The notes under the pieces were generated by a model that was not told where the DNA came from, did no database searches, and saw nothing but the letters and a program-made list of their open reading frames with translations. Below are positions 1-7,825 of a stretch of 63,696 bases of DNA, in pieces. A program made the position numbers and the translations under genes. Positions within the stretch are counted from its first letter, which is position 1. Every line of letters begins with the position of its first letter. Location: contig CAIJZY010000030.1 in the NCBI GenBank assembly GCA_903825285.1, positions 1-63,696 on the forward strand. The letters are read 5' to 3'. The DNA comes from an uncultured Opitutia bacterium. Its GTDB lineage: Bacteria; Verrucomicrobiota; Verrucomicrobiia; Opitutales; Opitutaceae.

Positions 1-1
1 C

Positions 2-1045
2 AAGCGCGAGGTGCTGCGCGGCATGTCGCCGCACGGCGTCTATGCCTGGTGCGCGATGCTGCAGGCGCTGGCGGACGCGAAGCTCTCCGACGCCGACGTC
101 TCAAATGCCCAGACCGGATTGTACGCCGCGTCGGGCGGATCGCCGTTCCTCATGGGCAACATGCTCCACCGCATGCACACTCTGGGCGTGATGCGCTGCT
201 CGCCGCTCGGGATCGTCGCCTCCATCTCCGGCACGGTGCAGTTCAACCTGGTCGCCCACTTCAAGATCAAGGGCTCGTCCTGCGGCTTCGCCTCCGCCTG
301 CGCGTCCTCGTCGCACGCGCTCGGCTTCGCCTATGACGACATCGCGCTGGGCCGCCAGCAGCGCATGTTCGTGGTGGGGGCCGAGGACGGCAACGTGGAT
401 GCCATCCTGCCGTTCGCCGGCATGCGGGCGCTGTCGCTGCAGACCGACCCGGACCTGGCCTCGCGGCCGTTTGACGTGGCGCGCGACGGCTTCGTGGGCA
501 CCGGCGGCGGCGTGGTGCTGGTGCTGGAGTCCGAGGCCGAGGTGCTGCGCCGCGGCGTGACGCCCTACTGCGAGGTGCTCGGCTGGGGCCAGGCGTCCGA
601 CGGCCACAACGTCGCCATCTCGCACCCCGAGGGCCACGGCCTGCGCGCGGCGATGGCGCTGGCGCTGCGCGCCACGGGCACGGCAGCCGAGGCGGTGGAC
701 TACGTGAACGCCCACGCGACCTCGACGCCGATCGGCGACGCCTCGGAGGCGCGCGCGCTCAAGGCCATCTTCACGACCCCCGCCGCCCGGCCGGCGATCA
801 GCAGCACCAAGTCGCTCACCGGCCACGGCCTGTCGCTGGCGGGCGCGATGGAGAGCGGGTTCTGCGCGCTGGCGATCCGCGACGGCTTCATGCCCGGCTC
901 GGCCCACATCACGCGGCTCGACCCCGAGTGCGAGGGCCTGAACATCATCCGCTCCACGCTCCCGGCGCAGCCCGGCATCGTCCTCAACAACGTCAGCGGC
1001 TTCGGCGGCGCCAACGTTTCGCTCGTCTTCAAGAAAGCCAGCTAA
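2..1045 (+). CDS. Beta-ketoacyl-ACP synthase (KAS I/II, FabF-like), 5' end cut by window
   Basis: The protein would condense malonyl-ACP with an acyl starter, extending a fatty-acyl or polyketide-like chain in the cytoplasm. The thiolase-fold Cys-His-His triad is visible: the cysteine in SACASSSHA (codon at 299-301), the first histidine in VNAHATSTPIGD, and the second in STKSLTGHGLS. The C-terminus has the family's NNVSGFGGANVSLVF strand. The frame is open to the first base of the window and about 347 residues are present against roughly 410 for FabF, so about 60 N-terminal residues lie outside; the GTG at 11 is not a credible start. The stop is 1 base before the next gene, so this is one operon with the reductase and glycosyltransferases. 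Its position beside a glycolipid-type glycosyltransferase suggests a dedicated synthase rather than the housekeeping copy. The family is certain, the specific role is inference. Confidence 0.93.
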   Translation, partial: KREVLRGMSPHGVYAWCAMLQALADAKLSDADVSNAQTGLYAASGGSPFLMGNMLHRMHTLGVMRCSPLGIVASISGTVQFNLVAHFKIKGSSCGFASACASSSHALGFAYDDIALGRQQRMFVVGAEDGNVDAILPFAGMRALSLQTDPDLASRPFDVARDGFVGTGGGVVLVLESEAEVLRRGVTPYCEVLGWGQASDGHNVAISHPEGHGLRAAMALALRATGTAAEAVDYVNAHATSTPIGDASEARALKAIFTTPAARPAISSTKSLTGHGLSLAGAMESGFCALAIRDGFMPGSAHITRLDPECEGLNIIRSTLPAQPGIVLNNVSGFGGANVSLVFKKAS

Positions 1046-1046
1046 C

Positions 1047-1889
1047 GTGACCGCCGCCCGCGTCTCCGATCTCTACCGCACCGCCTTCGTCACCGGCGCA
1101 AGCACCGGCCTGGGCCGGGCGTTCGCGGAGATGCTCCTGGCCGACGGCGTGCGCGTCTGGGGCACGGCGCGGGAGACCGGGCGGCTGGCGGCGCTGGCCG
1201 CGCTCCCTGGCTTCACGCCGGTGGCGCTCGACCTGCGCGACGGCGCGCGGGCCGAGGCGGTGTTCCTCGCGGCCGCGGAGGCCGCGGGCGGGTTCGACCT
1301 TGTGATCAACAACGCCGGCTACGGCGCCTTCGGCGACTTTGCCGCCACCGACTTCGCCGTCTGGCAGGAGCAGCTCGAGGTGATGCTCATCAACACCGCG
1401 CGGCTTGCGCACGCCGCGCTGCGCGGCCTGCGGGCGCGCCCCACCGGGCGGCCGGGCGGCGCGTTGGTCAACATCTCCTCCCTCGCGGCCGAGTTTCCGC
1501 TGCCGTTCCAGAGCGCCTACAACATGGCCAAGGCCGGGCTCACCGCGCTCAACGAGAGCCTCATGATCGAGCTGGCGGGCACGGACCACGTGATCCTCGA
1601 CGTGCGCCCCGGGGATTACCGCACGGATTTCGAGGGCTCGGTGCGCCGCCCGCCGGGCGCCGCCTCGCCCCGGCTGGAGCGCGCCTGGGCGGCCTTTGGG
1701 CGCATGATGCGCTCCGGGCCCGCGCCGGCCCAGGCGGCCGCCGCGCTGCGCCGCGCGCTGCTGCGCCACCGCAGCGGCACGGTCCGCATCGGGCGGACCT
1801 TCCAGGCGGTCGTCGCGCCGCTGCTCGCCCGGCTGGGCTCGCTCCGCCTCCGCCGCCGCATCCAGGCGGGTTACTTCGACGTCGCCTGA
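1047..1889 (+). CDS. Short-chain dehydrogenase/reductase (classical SDR)
   Basis: This 280-residue NAD(P)-dependent oxidoreductase has the Rossmann motif TGASTGLGRA near residue 20, the NNAGYG motif, a serine in NISS, and the catalytic YNMAK (YxxxK). It starts with GTG one base after the ketosynthase stop, and the next gene starts 3 bases after its end, so translation is probably coupled. Substrate cannot be read from sequence. Next to a ketosynthase it could reduce a 3-ketoacyl or 3-ketosphinganine-type intermediate; the second idea is attractive because a serine-palmitoyltransferase-like gene lies 3.5 kb downstream. The arginine-rich C-terminal 80 residues extend beyond the usual 250-residue SDR core and may form a membrane-proximal tail. 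Confidence 0.92.
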   Translation: MTAARVSDLYRTAFVTGASTGLGRAFAEMLLADGVRVWGTARETGRLAALAALPGFTPVALDLRDGARAEAVFLAAAEAAGGFDLVINNAGYGAFGDFAATDFAVWQEQLEVMLINTARLAHAALRGLRARPTGRPGGALVNISSLAAEFPLPFQSAYNMAKAGLTALNESLMIELAGTDHVILDVRPGDYRTDFEGSVRRPPGAASPRLERAWAAFGRMMRSGPAPAQAAAALRRALLRHRSGTVRIGRTFQAVVAPLLARLGSLRLRRRIQAGYFDVA

Positions 1890-1892
1890 CCC

Positions 1893-3095
1893 ATGTCCAA
1901 GCTTCGCATCCTCGTTCTGACCTCAAGCACCGGCGGCGGCCACGACGCCCGCGCCGAGGCGTTCGCGGAGTGGTGCTTCCAGCTGTACCGGCACGACGTG
2001 GACGTGCGCATCGAGCAGATGCTGGAGAAGTCCTCGGTGGTGAACCGGGTGGGCGTGAACTTCTACAACCGCATCCAGAAGGCCGCGCCCTGGATCCATG
2101 TCTGGTTCTACAGCGTGGTGGAGATCCTCAGCTACCTTAACCGCCGCCGCGTCACCTTCGGCGCGGGCTATTACGTGAAGGTGCTGAAGGACTACCAGCC
2201 GCACCTCGTCTTCAGTGTGCACGACTGCCTCAACCGCGGTTACTTTCAGCTCGCGCGGAAAATTCTCGGGGCGGACAAGGTGCGCTGCGCGACCTACTGC
2301 GGGGAGTTCTCCGGCGGCTGGGGCTACTCGCGCAACTGGATCGAGCCGACGGTGGACCTCTACATCTCGCGCACGCCGACGGCGCGCGACTTCGCGGTGA
2401 AGAAGGGGATCCCCCCCGACCGCACGCGGGTCCGGGGCTACCTGATGCTGCCCCGGGCGCACCTCGAGCTGATCGCCCCGGCGGACCGGGCGAGTTACCG
2501 GGAGAAGCAGCTCGGCCTCCGGCCGGACCTCTTTACCGTCTTCCTCGCGACCGGCGGGAACGGCGCGAACAACCACATGGACCTGCTGCCGGCCCTGGCA
2601 CGGTACCCGGATCGCATTCAGGCGATCGTCATCTGCGGCAAGAACAAGCCGGTCTACAACGAGCTGGTGCACTGGCGCGCCAACCACCCGGAGTTCAACT
2701 GCTACCTCGAGGGCTTCTCCGAGATCGTGCACCTGCTCATGCAGGCGTCCGACGCGATCGTGACGCGCGGCGGCACCACGACGTGCGCGAAGGCCGTGCA
2801 CTTCGAGTGTCCGATCATCTTCAACGCCTTCGGTGGAATCATGCCCCAGGAGGAGCTGACCTGGAAATTCTTCCACAACGGCGCCGCATCGGAGAAGATC
2901 GAGACGCCGGCCGACTTCGCGGCGATCATCGACCGGTGGATGGCGGACCCGGCGGCCTACGCCCGGGCGCGGGAGCAGTTCCTGCAGCTGCGGTACGTGG
3001 AGGACCCGACCGTGCTGATCGACGAGCTGGTGGGCCTGGCCAACGAGGTGGCCCGCGCCAAGCTGAAGCGGCGCGTGTTTCCGCCGGTGGCCTGA
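1893..3095 (+). CDS. Glycolipid glycosyltransferase, monogalactosyldiacylglycerol-synthase-like (GT28)
   Basis: A 400-residue GT-B enzyme of the MGDG synthase / UgtP type, which transfers a sugar from UDP-sugar onto a membrane lipid at the cytoplasmic face. The N-terminal glycine loop STGGGHDARA (about residues 11-20) is the MGDG-synthase/MurG signature, and the C-terminal half has the nucleotide-binding segment IVTRGGTTTCAKAVHFE followed by an FGGIMPQE loop. The ATG at 1893 places the glycine loop about 10 residues in, as in the family. It follows the SDR by 3 bases. The operon context (ketosynthase, reductase) supports a lipid acceptor; whether that is diacylglycerol or a sphingoid/ceramide-like lipid cannot be told. 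Confidence 0.88.
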   Translation: MSKLRILVLTSSTGGGHDARAEAFAEWCFQLYRHDVDVRIEQMLEKSSVVNRVGVNFYNRIQKAAPWIHVWFYSVVEILSYLNRRRVTFGAGYYVKVLKDYQPHLVFSVHDCLNRGYFQLARKILGADKVRCATYCGEFSGGWGYSRNWIEPTVDLYISRTPTARDFAVKKGIPPDRTRVRGYLMLPRAHLELIAPADRASYREKQLGLRPDLFTVFLATGGNGANNHMDLLPALARYPDRIQAIVICGKNKPVYNELVHWRANHPEFNCYLEGFSEIVHLLMQASDAIVTRGGTTTCAKAVHFECPIIFNAFGGIMPQEELTWKFFHNGAASEKIETPADFAAIIDRWMADPAAYARAREQFLQLRYVEDPTVLIDELVGLANEVARAKLKRRVFPPVA

Positions 3096-3115
3096 AGGCC
3101 GCGCAATCCGCTTGG

Positions 3116-3146
3116 CCGCGAAGCCCCGGTGCCTCTAGGTTCGCGG
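3116..3146 (+). other. Hairpin just upstream of a TTG start
   Basis: A perfect 7-bp inverted repeat (CCGCGAA at 3116-3122 and TTCGCGG at 3140-3146, 17-base loop) fills the 55-base gap between two operon genes and ends 4 bases before the TTG start at 3151. It has no T-tract, so it is not a convincing terminator. It could damp translation of the next gene or stabilise mRNA. This is inference from sequence only. Confidence 0.35.
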
Positions 3147-3150
3147 GACC

Positions 3151-4380
3151 TTGGCCGAACCCAAACCCGTCATCGCCTATCTCTTCACGACGTTTCCGAA
3201 AAACACGGAGACGTTTCTCCAGCGGGAGATCATCGCCATGCGGGCGCACGGGGTCGCGATGCGGCTGTATTCCCTCTGGGGCGGCGGCGGCTCCTTCCGT
3301 GGCCTGCCGGTCGCGAGCTTCAACAAGTGGCGGCTGCTGACGCTGCTGTGGATGATCCCGTACGAGTCATGGCGGCGCCCCGAGGTGCTGCGCCAGGTGC
3401 TGCACGGGCTGGTCACGCGCCGGCCGCCGTCGTGGCTGAACTTCTGGGAGAACATGCTCGGGGCCGGCTTCGCCTGCCTGTACGCGCGGGAGTTCCGGCG
3501 CGAGCCGCCCGCGCTGATCCACGCGGCGTGGGGCGGCGCCCCGGCCACGGCCGCCTGGCTGCTCTGGCGGCTCGACGGCCACCGCTTCAGCGCCGCGGCC
3601 CACGCCTACGACCTCTACGAGCACGGCGGCGACTGGTGGCTGCGCGACAAGCTGGAGCATGCCGCATTCGTGCACACCTCGACCGAGATGGGGCGGCGCG
3701 CATTGCTGGAGCGGGGACTGGCGCCGGAGCGCGTCCTCTGCATCCGCCGCGGCCTCGACCGGCTGCCGCCGCTGAAACCCCTGCGGACGGGCCGCACGCC
3801 GCTGCATCTGCTGTGCGTGGCGCGGCTCGTGGAGAAGAAGGGGCTGGACCACCAGCTGCGCATCTACGCCGCCCTGCAGGCGGCGGGCGTCAACTTCGAG
3901 GCCCACATCGTCGGCGACGGCCCGCTGCGGCCCGAGCTCGAGCGCCTCGCCGGCTACCTCGGCGTGGCGGCGCGGGTGTCCTTCGCCGGCCACCTGCCGC
4001 AGCATGAGGTCTGGAGCCAGCTCCAGTGGGCGGACGTCCTCCTGCACACCGGCGTGATCGCCCCCAGCGGCGACCGGGACGGACTGCCCAACGTGATCCC
4101 CGAGGCGATGTCGATCGGCGCGCTCGTGATGACCTCCCCCGTGGCCGCGACGACGGAGGCGATCACGGACTTCGTGACCGGCCTGGTGGCGCCAGCGACG
4201 TCCCCCGACGCGTGGGTTGCCGGCCTGCGCCGACTGGAGCGGGACGACGCGCTGGCCGAGCGGCTCCGTGCCGCCGCGCATCAGTGGGTGGAGGAGAACT
4301 TTGACGCGCACCGGAACGCCGAGCGGCTGCTGCGCCATTTCGAGCGCACGATCGCCGCGCCGGCCGCCGCCCCTGCATGA
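3151..4380 (+). CDS. GT4 family glycosyltransferase (colanic-acid WcaL-like)
   Basis: A 409-residue retaining GT-B glycosyltransferase. The N-terminus IAYLFTTFPKNTETFLQREI matches the WcaL/AmsK-type opening in which a TFP-x-ETF motif follows strand 1. The donor-binding half has CVARLVEKKGLDHQLR, IVGDGPLRPELE and the E-x7-E region DGLPNVIPEAMSIGA. TTG at 3151 is the only start that keeps this complete N-terminus. The stop overlaps the next ATG by four bases (ATGA), so the two GT4 genes are translationally coupled. It probably adds a sugar to a lipid-linked glycan on the cytoplasmic side; donor and acceptor are unknown. Confidence 0.9.
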   Translation: MAEPKPVIAYLFTTFPKNTETFLQREIIAMRAHGVAMRLYSLWGGGGSFRGLPVASFNKWRLLTLLWMIPYESWRRPEVLRQVLHGLVTRRPPSWLNFWENMLGAGFACLYAREFRREPPALIHAAWGGAPATAAWLLWRLDGHRFSAAAHAYDLYEHGGDWWLRDKLEHAAFVHTSTEMGRRALLERGLAPERVLCIRRGLDRLPPLKPLRTGRTPLHLLCVARLVEKKGLDHQLRIYAALQAAGVNFEAHIVGDGPLRPELERLAGYLGVAARVSFAGHLPQHEVWSQLQWADVLLHTGVIAPSGDRDGLPNVIPEAMSIGALVMTSPVAATTEAITDFVTGLVAPATSPDAWVAGLRRLERDDALAERLRAAAHQWVEENFDAHRNAERLLRHFERTIAAPAAAPA

Positions 4381-5384
4381 TCCACTTCGACGTCACCAAG
4401 TCGGCCCCTGCCGGCCATCGCTCGGGCCTCACCCGGGTGAGCGCGCGGCTGCTCGCGGAGCTGGGCCCGGCGGCGCCGGTGAAGTGGCCCGCGGCCGTGC
4501 CGGCCGGCGACTGGTGGCTGACCGCGGAGCTCTTTGCCGAGGAGGAGCGGCCCGGCCTCACGCAGTTTCTGCGGACGCGGGGCATCCATAAGGCGGCGAT
4601 CTTCCACGACGCCATCCCGCTGAAGCTGCCGCACCTCACCTGGCCGCGGAGCGTGGCGCGCCACCCGGGCTACCTGAAGCTCCTGGCCGAGTTCGATCGC
4701 GTCTGGGCCGTGTCCGCGGCCAGCCGCGACGAGCTGCTGGGCTACTGGCGCTGGCTGGGGCTCGAGCGGACGCCGCCGGTGGAGGTGCTCCCGCTCGGGG
4801 CGGATTTCGACGGCGCGGCGCGCGCGTCCGGACCGGCCACGGCCGGCGCCACCCCGCGCCAGCTCCTCAGCGTGGGCATTCTGGAGCCGAGAAAGAATCA
4901 ATCGCTGCTTCTGGACGCGTGCACGGACCTCTGGACGGAGGGCCTGGACTTCGAGCTGCACCTCGTGGGTCGGGTGAATCCGCACTTCGGCCCGCCGATC
5001 CTGGCGCGGATCCGCGAGCTGCGCCGGCGTTTTCCCGGGCTGCGGTACCATGCGGCGGCGACCGACGCGGAGGTCGCGGGACTTTACGCCGCCGCGTGGG
5101 CGACGGTGTTTCCGACCCTGGCCGAGGGCTGCGGGCTGCCGCTGCTCGAGTCGCTGTGGCGGGGCGTGCCGTGCGTGTGCTCCGACCTGCCCGTGCTGGG
5201 CGAAAACGCGGCCGGCGGGGGCTGCCTGCGGGTGGCGGCGGGCGACCGGGTGGCGTGGCGCGAGGCGCTGCGCCGCGGGCTGACGGATGACGCGCTGCGG
5301 TCGCGGCTGGCCGGCGAGGCGCGGTCGCGGCCGCTGCCGACGTGGGCCGGCGCGGCGCAGGTGGTGCGGGCGGCGCTGGGCTAG
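4377..5384 (+). CDS. GT4 family glycosyltransferase (FHDAIPL type)
   Basis: A 335-residue GT-B glycosyltransferase. It has an FHDAIPLKLPH acceptor-domain motif, a conserved YWRWLGLERTPPVE segment, the donor-domain strand SVGILEPRKNQSLLLDA, and the E-x7-E region AEGCGLPLLESLWRG. It is clearly paralogous to the GT4 at 6671-7825, which shares FHDAI, YWRWLG and the RKN-x-LL-x-AC segment. It overlaps the preceding GT4 by four bases and ends the plus-strand operon at a hairpin. Sugar specificity is not readable. Confidence 0.9.
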   Translation: MIHFDVTKSAPAGHRSGLTRVSARLLAELGPAAPVKWPAAVPAGDWWLTAELFAEEERPGLTQFLRTRGIHKAAIFHDAIPLKLPHLTWPRSVARHPGYLKLLAEFDRVWAVSAASRDELLGYWRWLGLERTPPVEVLPLGADFDGAARASGPATAGATPRQLLSVGILEPRKNQSLLLDACTDLWTEGLDFELHLVGRVNPHFGPPILARIRELRRRFPGLRYHAAATDAEVAGLYAAAWATVFPTLAEGCGLPLLESLWRGVPCVCSDLPVLGENAAGGGCLRVAAGDRVAWREALRRGLTDDALRSRLAGEARSRPLPTWAGAAQVVRAALG

Positions 5385-5401
5385 GGCGGAGAATCTCCGC
5401 C
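5385..5401. terminator. Bidirectional hairpin between convergent genes
   Basis: The 22-base space between two convergent stop codons carries a perfect inverted repeat: GGCGGAGA (5385-5392) and TCTCCGCC (5394-5401), realistically a 6-bp stem with a 5-base loop. It sits directly after the TAG of the plus-strand GT4 and 5 bases before the minus-strand stop. There is no T-tract, so strength is uncertain, but position and symmetry fit a shared terminator. Confidence 0.55.
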
Positions 5402-5406
5402 GGGCC

Positions 5407-6603
5407 TCAGAGCTTCTTGGCGGCGTAGGCCATGGCCTCGCCGATCTTCTCGATCTGCTCGTCGGTGTGCAGCGCGGAGATCGCGGTGCGGACGAGGTCC
5501 TTGCCGGCGGGGACCGCGGGGGCGATGGACATGACCGTGAAAATTCCCTTGTCGAGCAGGGTCTTCCAGAAGGGGTACACGCGCTCCTTGGAGCCAAGGA
5601 CGATCGGGACGGCGGGCGTCTCGCTCTCCCAGATGTCGAGCCCGAGGCCCTTGAGGATGGCCTTGTATTTCTTCGTGTTCGCCCAGAGCCGCTCGAGGTG
5701 CTGGGGCTCGCTCTGCATGACCTCGAGCGCGGCCATGGCGGCGGCGGCCTGGCCGGCGCTGATGGCGGCGGAGAAGATCGTCTGCTTCGAGTTGGTGCGG
5801 AGGTACTCGATGACGTCGCGTGCCCCGGCTACGTAGCCGCCGGTGCTGGCGAGCGACTTGGAGAGGCTGCCGCAGATCAGGTCCACCTTCTCGTGGAGGC
5901 CGAAGTGGTTGGTGGTGCCGCGGCCCTGGCGGCCGAGCACGCCGAAGCCGTGGGCGTCGTCCACCACGGTGAAGCAGCCGTACTCCTCGCCGATCTCGGT
6001 CAGCTCGGGCAGGCGCGCGATGTGGCCCTCCATCGAGTAGACGCCCTCGACGACCAGCAGCTTGGCGGCGTCGGAGTTGCTGGAGGCGAGGACATCGCGG
6101 AGGTCGTCGGGGCTGTTGTGCGAAAACCGCTCGACGGTGGCGCGGGAGATCTGGATGCCGTCCCAGAGGCAGGAGTGGAGGTTCTTGTCGGCCAGGATGA
6201 CGTCGCCCTTCTGCGCGAAGGTCGCCATGCTGGTCATGACGGAAAGGTAGCCGGCGGCGTGGATATGGCAGGCCTCGGTGCCGAGGAACGCGGCGAGCTT
6301 TTCCTCGAGCTCGACGTGAAACGTGCGCGAGCCGTTCGAGGAGCGCGCGCCGTTCGTGCTGGTGCCCCACTTGCGCGTCGCGGCCGTGGAGGCCTCAATG
6401 ACCTTCGGGTGGAAGGAGAGCCCGAGATAGTCGTTGCTCGAAAGCATGATCATGTCGCGCCCACCCAGGCGGACCGTCGTGTCCTTCTGGAACTCCATCG
6501 CGTGGTAGTACGGCGCATACTTCAGCCGCATCTTGGTCGCGTAGTCGTCGCGACAGCGGTTGAGGATGCCCTTTTTGTTTTTGGCGAAGAGAGAAATGGC
6601 CAT
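5407..6603 (-). CDS. Alpha-oxoamine synthase, serine palmitoyltransferase-like (PLP)
   Basis: A 398-residue PLP enzyme of the alpha-oxoamine synthase family, which condenses an amino acid with an acyl thioester with loss of CO2. Visible features are SNDYLGLSFHPKVIEA (about 56-71), NGSRTFHVELEE, the cofactor-stacking histidine in NLHSCLWDG (H143), VDDAHGFGVLG (D215-H218) and the Schiff-base lysine in GSLSKSLAS (K249). The SKS context resembles serine palmitoyltransferase more than KBL or BioF, which have LGKA there. The ATG at 6603 gives a normal family length; the open frame continues upstream but without homology. It converges on the lipid operon at 2-5384 and follows a GT4 by 67 bases. Most likely product is 3-ketosphinganine or a related aminoketone. 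CqsA-type autoinducer synthase, KBL and BioF are the alternatives. Confidence 0.85.
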   Translation of the reverse strand: MAISLFAKNKKGILNRCRDDYATKMRLKYAPYYHAMEFQKDTTVRLGGRDMIMLSSNDYLGLSFHPKVIEASTAATRKWGTSTNGARSSNGSRTFHVELEEKLAAFLGTEACHIHAAGYLSVMTSMATFAQKGDVILADKNLHSCLWDGIQISRATVERFSHNSPDDLRDVLASSNSDAAKLLVVEGVYSMEGHIARLPELTEIGEEYGCFTVVDDAHGFGVLGRQGRGTTNHFGLHEKVDLICGSLSKSLASTGGYVAGARDVIEYLRTNSKQTIFSAAISAGQAAAAMAALEVMQSEPQHLERLWANTKKYKAILKGLGLDIWESETPAVPIVLGSKERVYPFWKTLLDKGIFTVMSIAPAVPAGKDLVRTAISALHTDEQIEKIGEAMAYAAKKL

Positions 6604-6670
6604 GAGAACGGCAGACGATGGGCAAGGGCGGGGCGGATTGGCAACAGCCAAACCAGCGGCGAAACGCGGG

Positions 6671-7825
6671 CTAGCTGGCGCGCCGCAGGGTCCGCATCCA
6701 GGTCGTGAGTTCGCGGGCGTACTCGTTCCACCGCTTGAACTTCCGGGCCTGCGCGTCCGCGGCCAGGCGGGCGCGTTCCGCGGGCGACGCGAGCAGCTCG
6801 GCGATCGCGGCCGCGAGGCTGGAGGCGTCCACACTTGCCAGCGGCACGCAGCCGCCGAGGAGGGAAAGCTCGCCCAGCGCGCCGCGGGCCGAGCACACGC
6901 AGGGCCGGCCGTGGGCCAGGCTCTCGATGACCGGCAGGCCGAAGCCCTCGGCAATCGAGGGATACACGGTGAAGGCGCACTCGGCGTAGGCCGCGGCGAG
7001 CGCGGCATCGGCCAGGGGCCCGTCGTAGCGTAGCGGCCGGCCCGCCGCCTGCAGGGTCCGGAGCCGCGCCAGCGCGGCCCGTCCGGTCTGGGCCTGCACC
7101 GCGCCCGCGAGTCGCAGCTGGAATTTTTCCCCGCGGGCCCAGAGCTGCTCGCACGCCTCGAGCAGGGCTGCGTGGTTCTTGCGGCCCTCGAGCGTGCCGA
7201 CCGACAGCACCACGGGAAGCGCCGCGGGCCCTGTGCTCGCCGCGGGCGCGACCGGATCGACGCCGAGCGGGATGGCCACGACCGGCGGAGTCTGCGCCGC
7301 GCCCAGCCACCGCCAGTAGTCCACGAGCGCGGCCCGCGAGTCCTCGGACACCGCGGCGATGCCGTCGAACGTCAGCAGTTCATGCAGGTAGCCGGGAAAA
7401 CGCGCCACCGTGCCGGCGGGAGAGAGCTCGGGAAAGCGCAGCGCGATCGCGTCGTGAAACACCGCCACGCGCGGCGTGGCCCGCGGCAGGTTCGCGCCGA
7501 CCGCGGGTGAAAACAGCTCGGCGGTCAGGAAGCCCTGCGCCGCTTCCGGCAGCGCCACGGCGTGTCCGGTGGCCCGGCGCCAGCGGCCGCGCAGCCGGGC
7601 GGTCCACGGCCATTGCGCCCCACGCTTTCCGGCCGGTGCCTCGGACCCAAGGTTCGCCTGCTCCCAGGCCTCCAGCGGCCGCCAGCCTCCCAGGTAGGGA
7701 TCGAAGGTGACGGCCAGCGCGGCGTCGCCCAGTTCGCGGTGCAGCGCCCGGACCACGCGCTGGATGCCGGTGCGGGCCCGCGTGTGGCTGGTGTGGGTCA
7801 GGTCGAGCAGGAGCCGGCCGGTCAT
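6671..7825 (-). CDS. GT4 family glycosyltransferase (FHDAI type)
   Basis: A 384-residue GT-B glycosyltransferase. The N-terminus LLLDLTHTSHTRARTGIQRV is the RTGIQRV-type opening. Later come FHDAIALRFPEL, YWRWLGAAQTPP, the donor strand SVGTLEGRKNHAALLEACE and the E-x7-E region AEGFGLPVIESLAHG. It is a paralogue of the 4377-5384 enzyme, so two related GT4 genes bracket the alpha-oxoamine synthase. Its ATG overlaps the stop of the upstream membrane glycosyltransferase by four bases, which indicates cotranscription on the minus strand. Confidence 0.9.
   Translation of the reverse strand: MTGRLLLDLTHTSHTRARTGIQRVVRALHRELGDAALAVTFDPYLGGWRPLEAWEQANLGSEAPAGKRGAQWPWTARLRGRWRRATGHAVALPEAAQGFLTAELFSPAVGANLPRATPRVAVFHDAIALRFPELSPAGTVARFPGYLHELLTFDGIAAVSEDSRAALVDYWRWLGAAQTPPVVAIPLGVDPVAPAASTGPAALPVVLSVGTLEGRKNHAALLEACEQLWARGEKFQLRLAGAVQAQTGRAALARLRTLQAAGRPLRYDGPLADAALAAAYAECAFTVYPSIAEGFGLPVIESLAHGRPCVCSARGALGELSLLGGCVPLASVDASSLAAAIAELLASPAERARLAADAQARKFKRWNEYARELTTWMRTLRRAS

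Noticed and set aside
6604-7008. Upstream extension of the alpha-oxoamine synthase
   Set aside because: The extra 135 residues are out-of-frame shadow of the GT4 gene and have no homology; the ATG at 6603 gives the normal family length.
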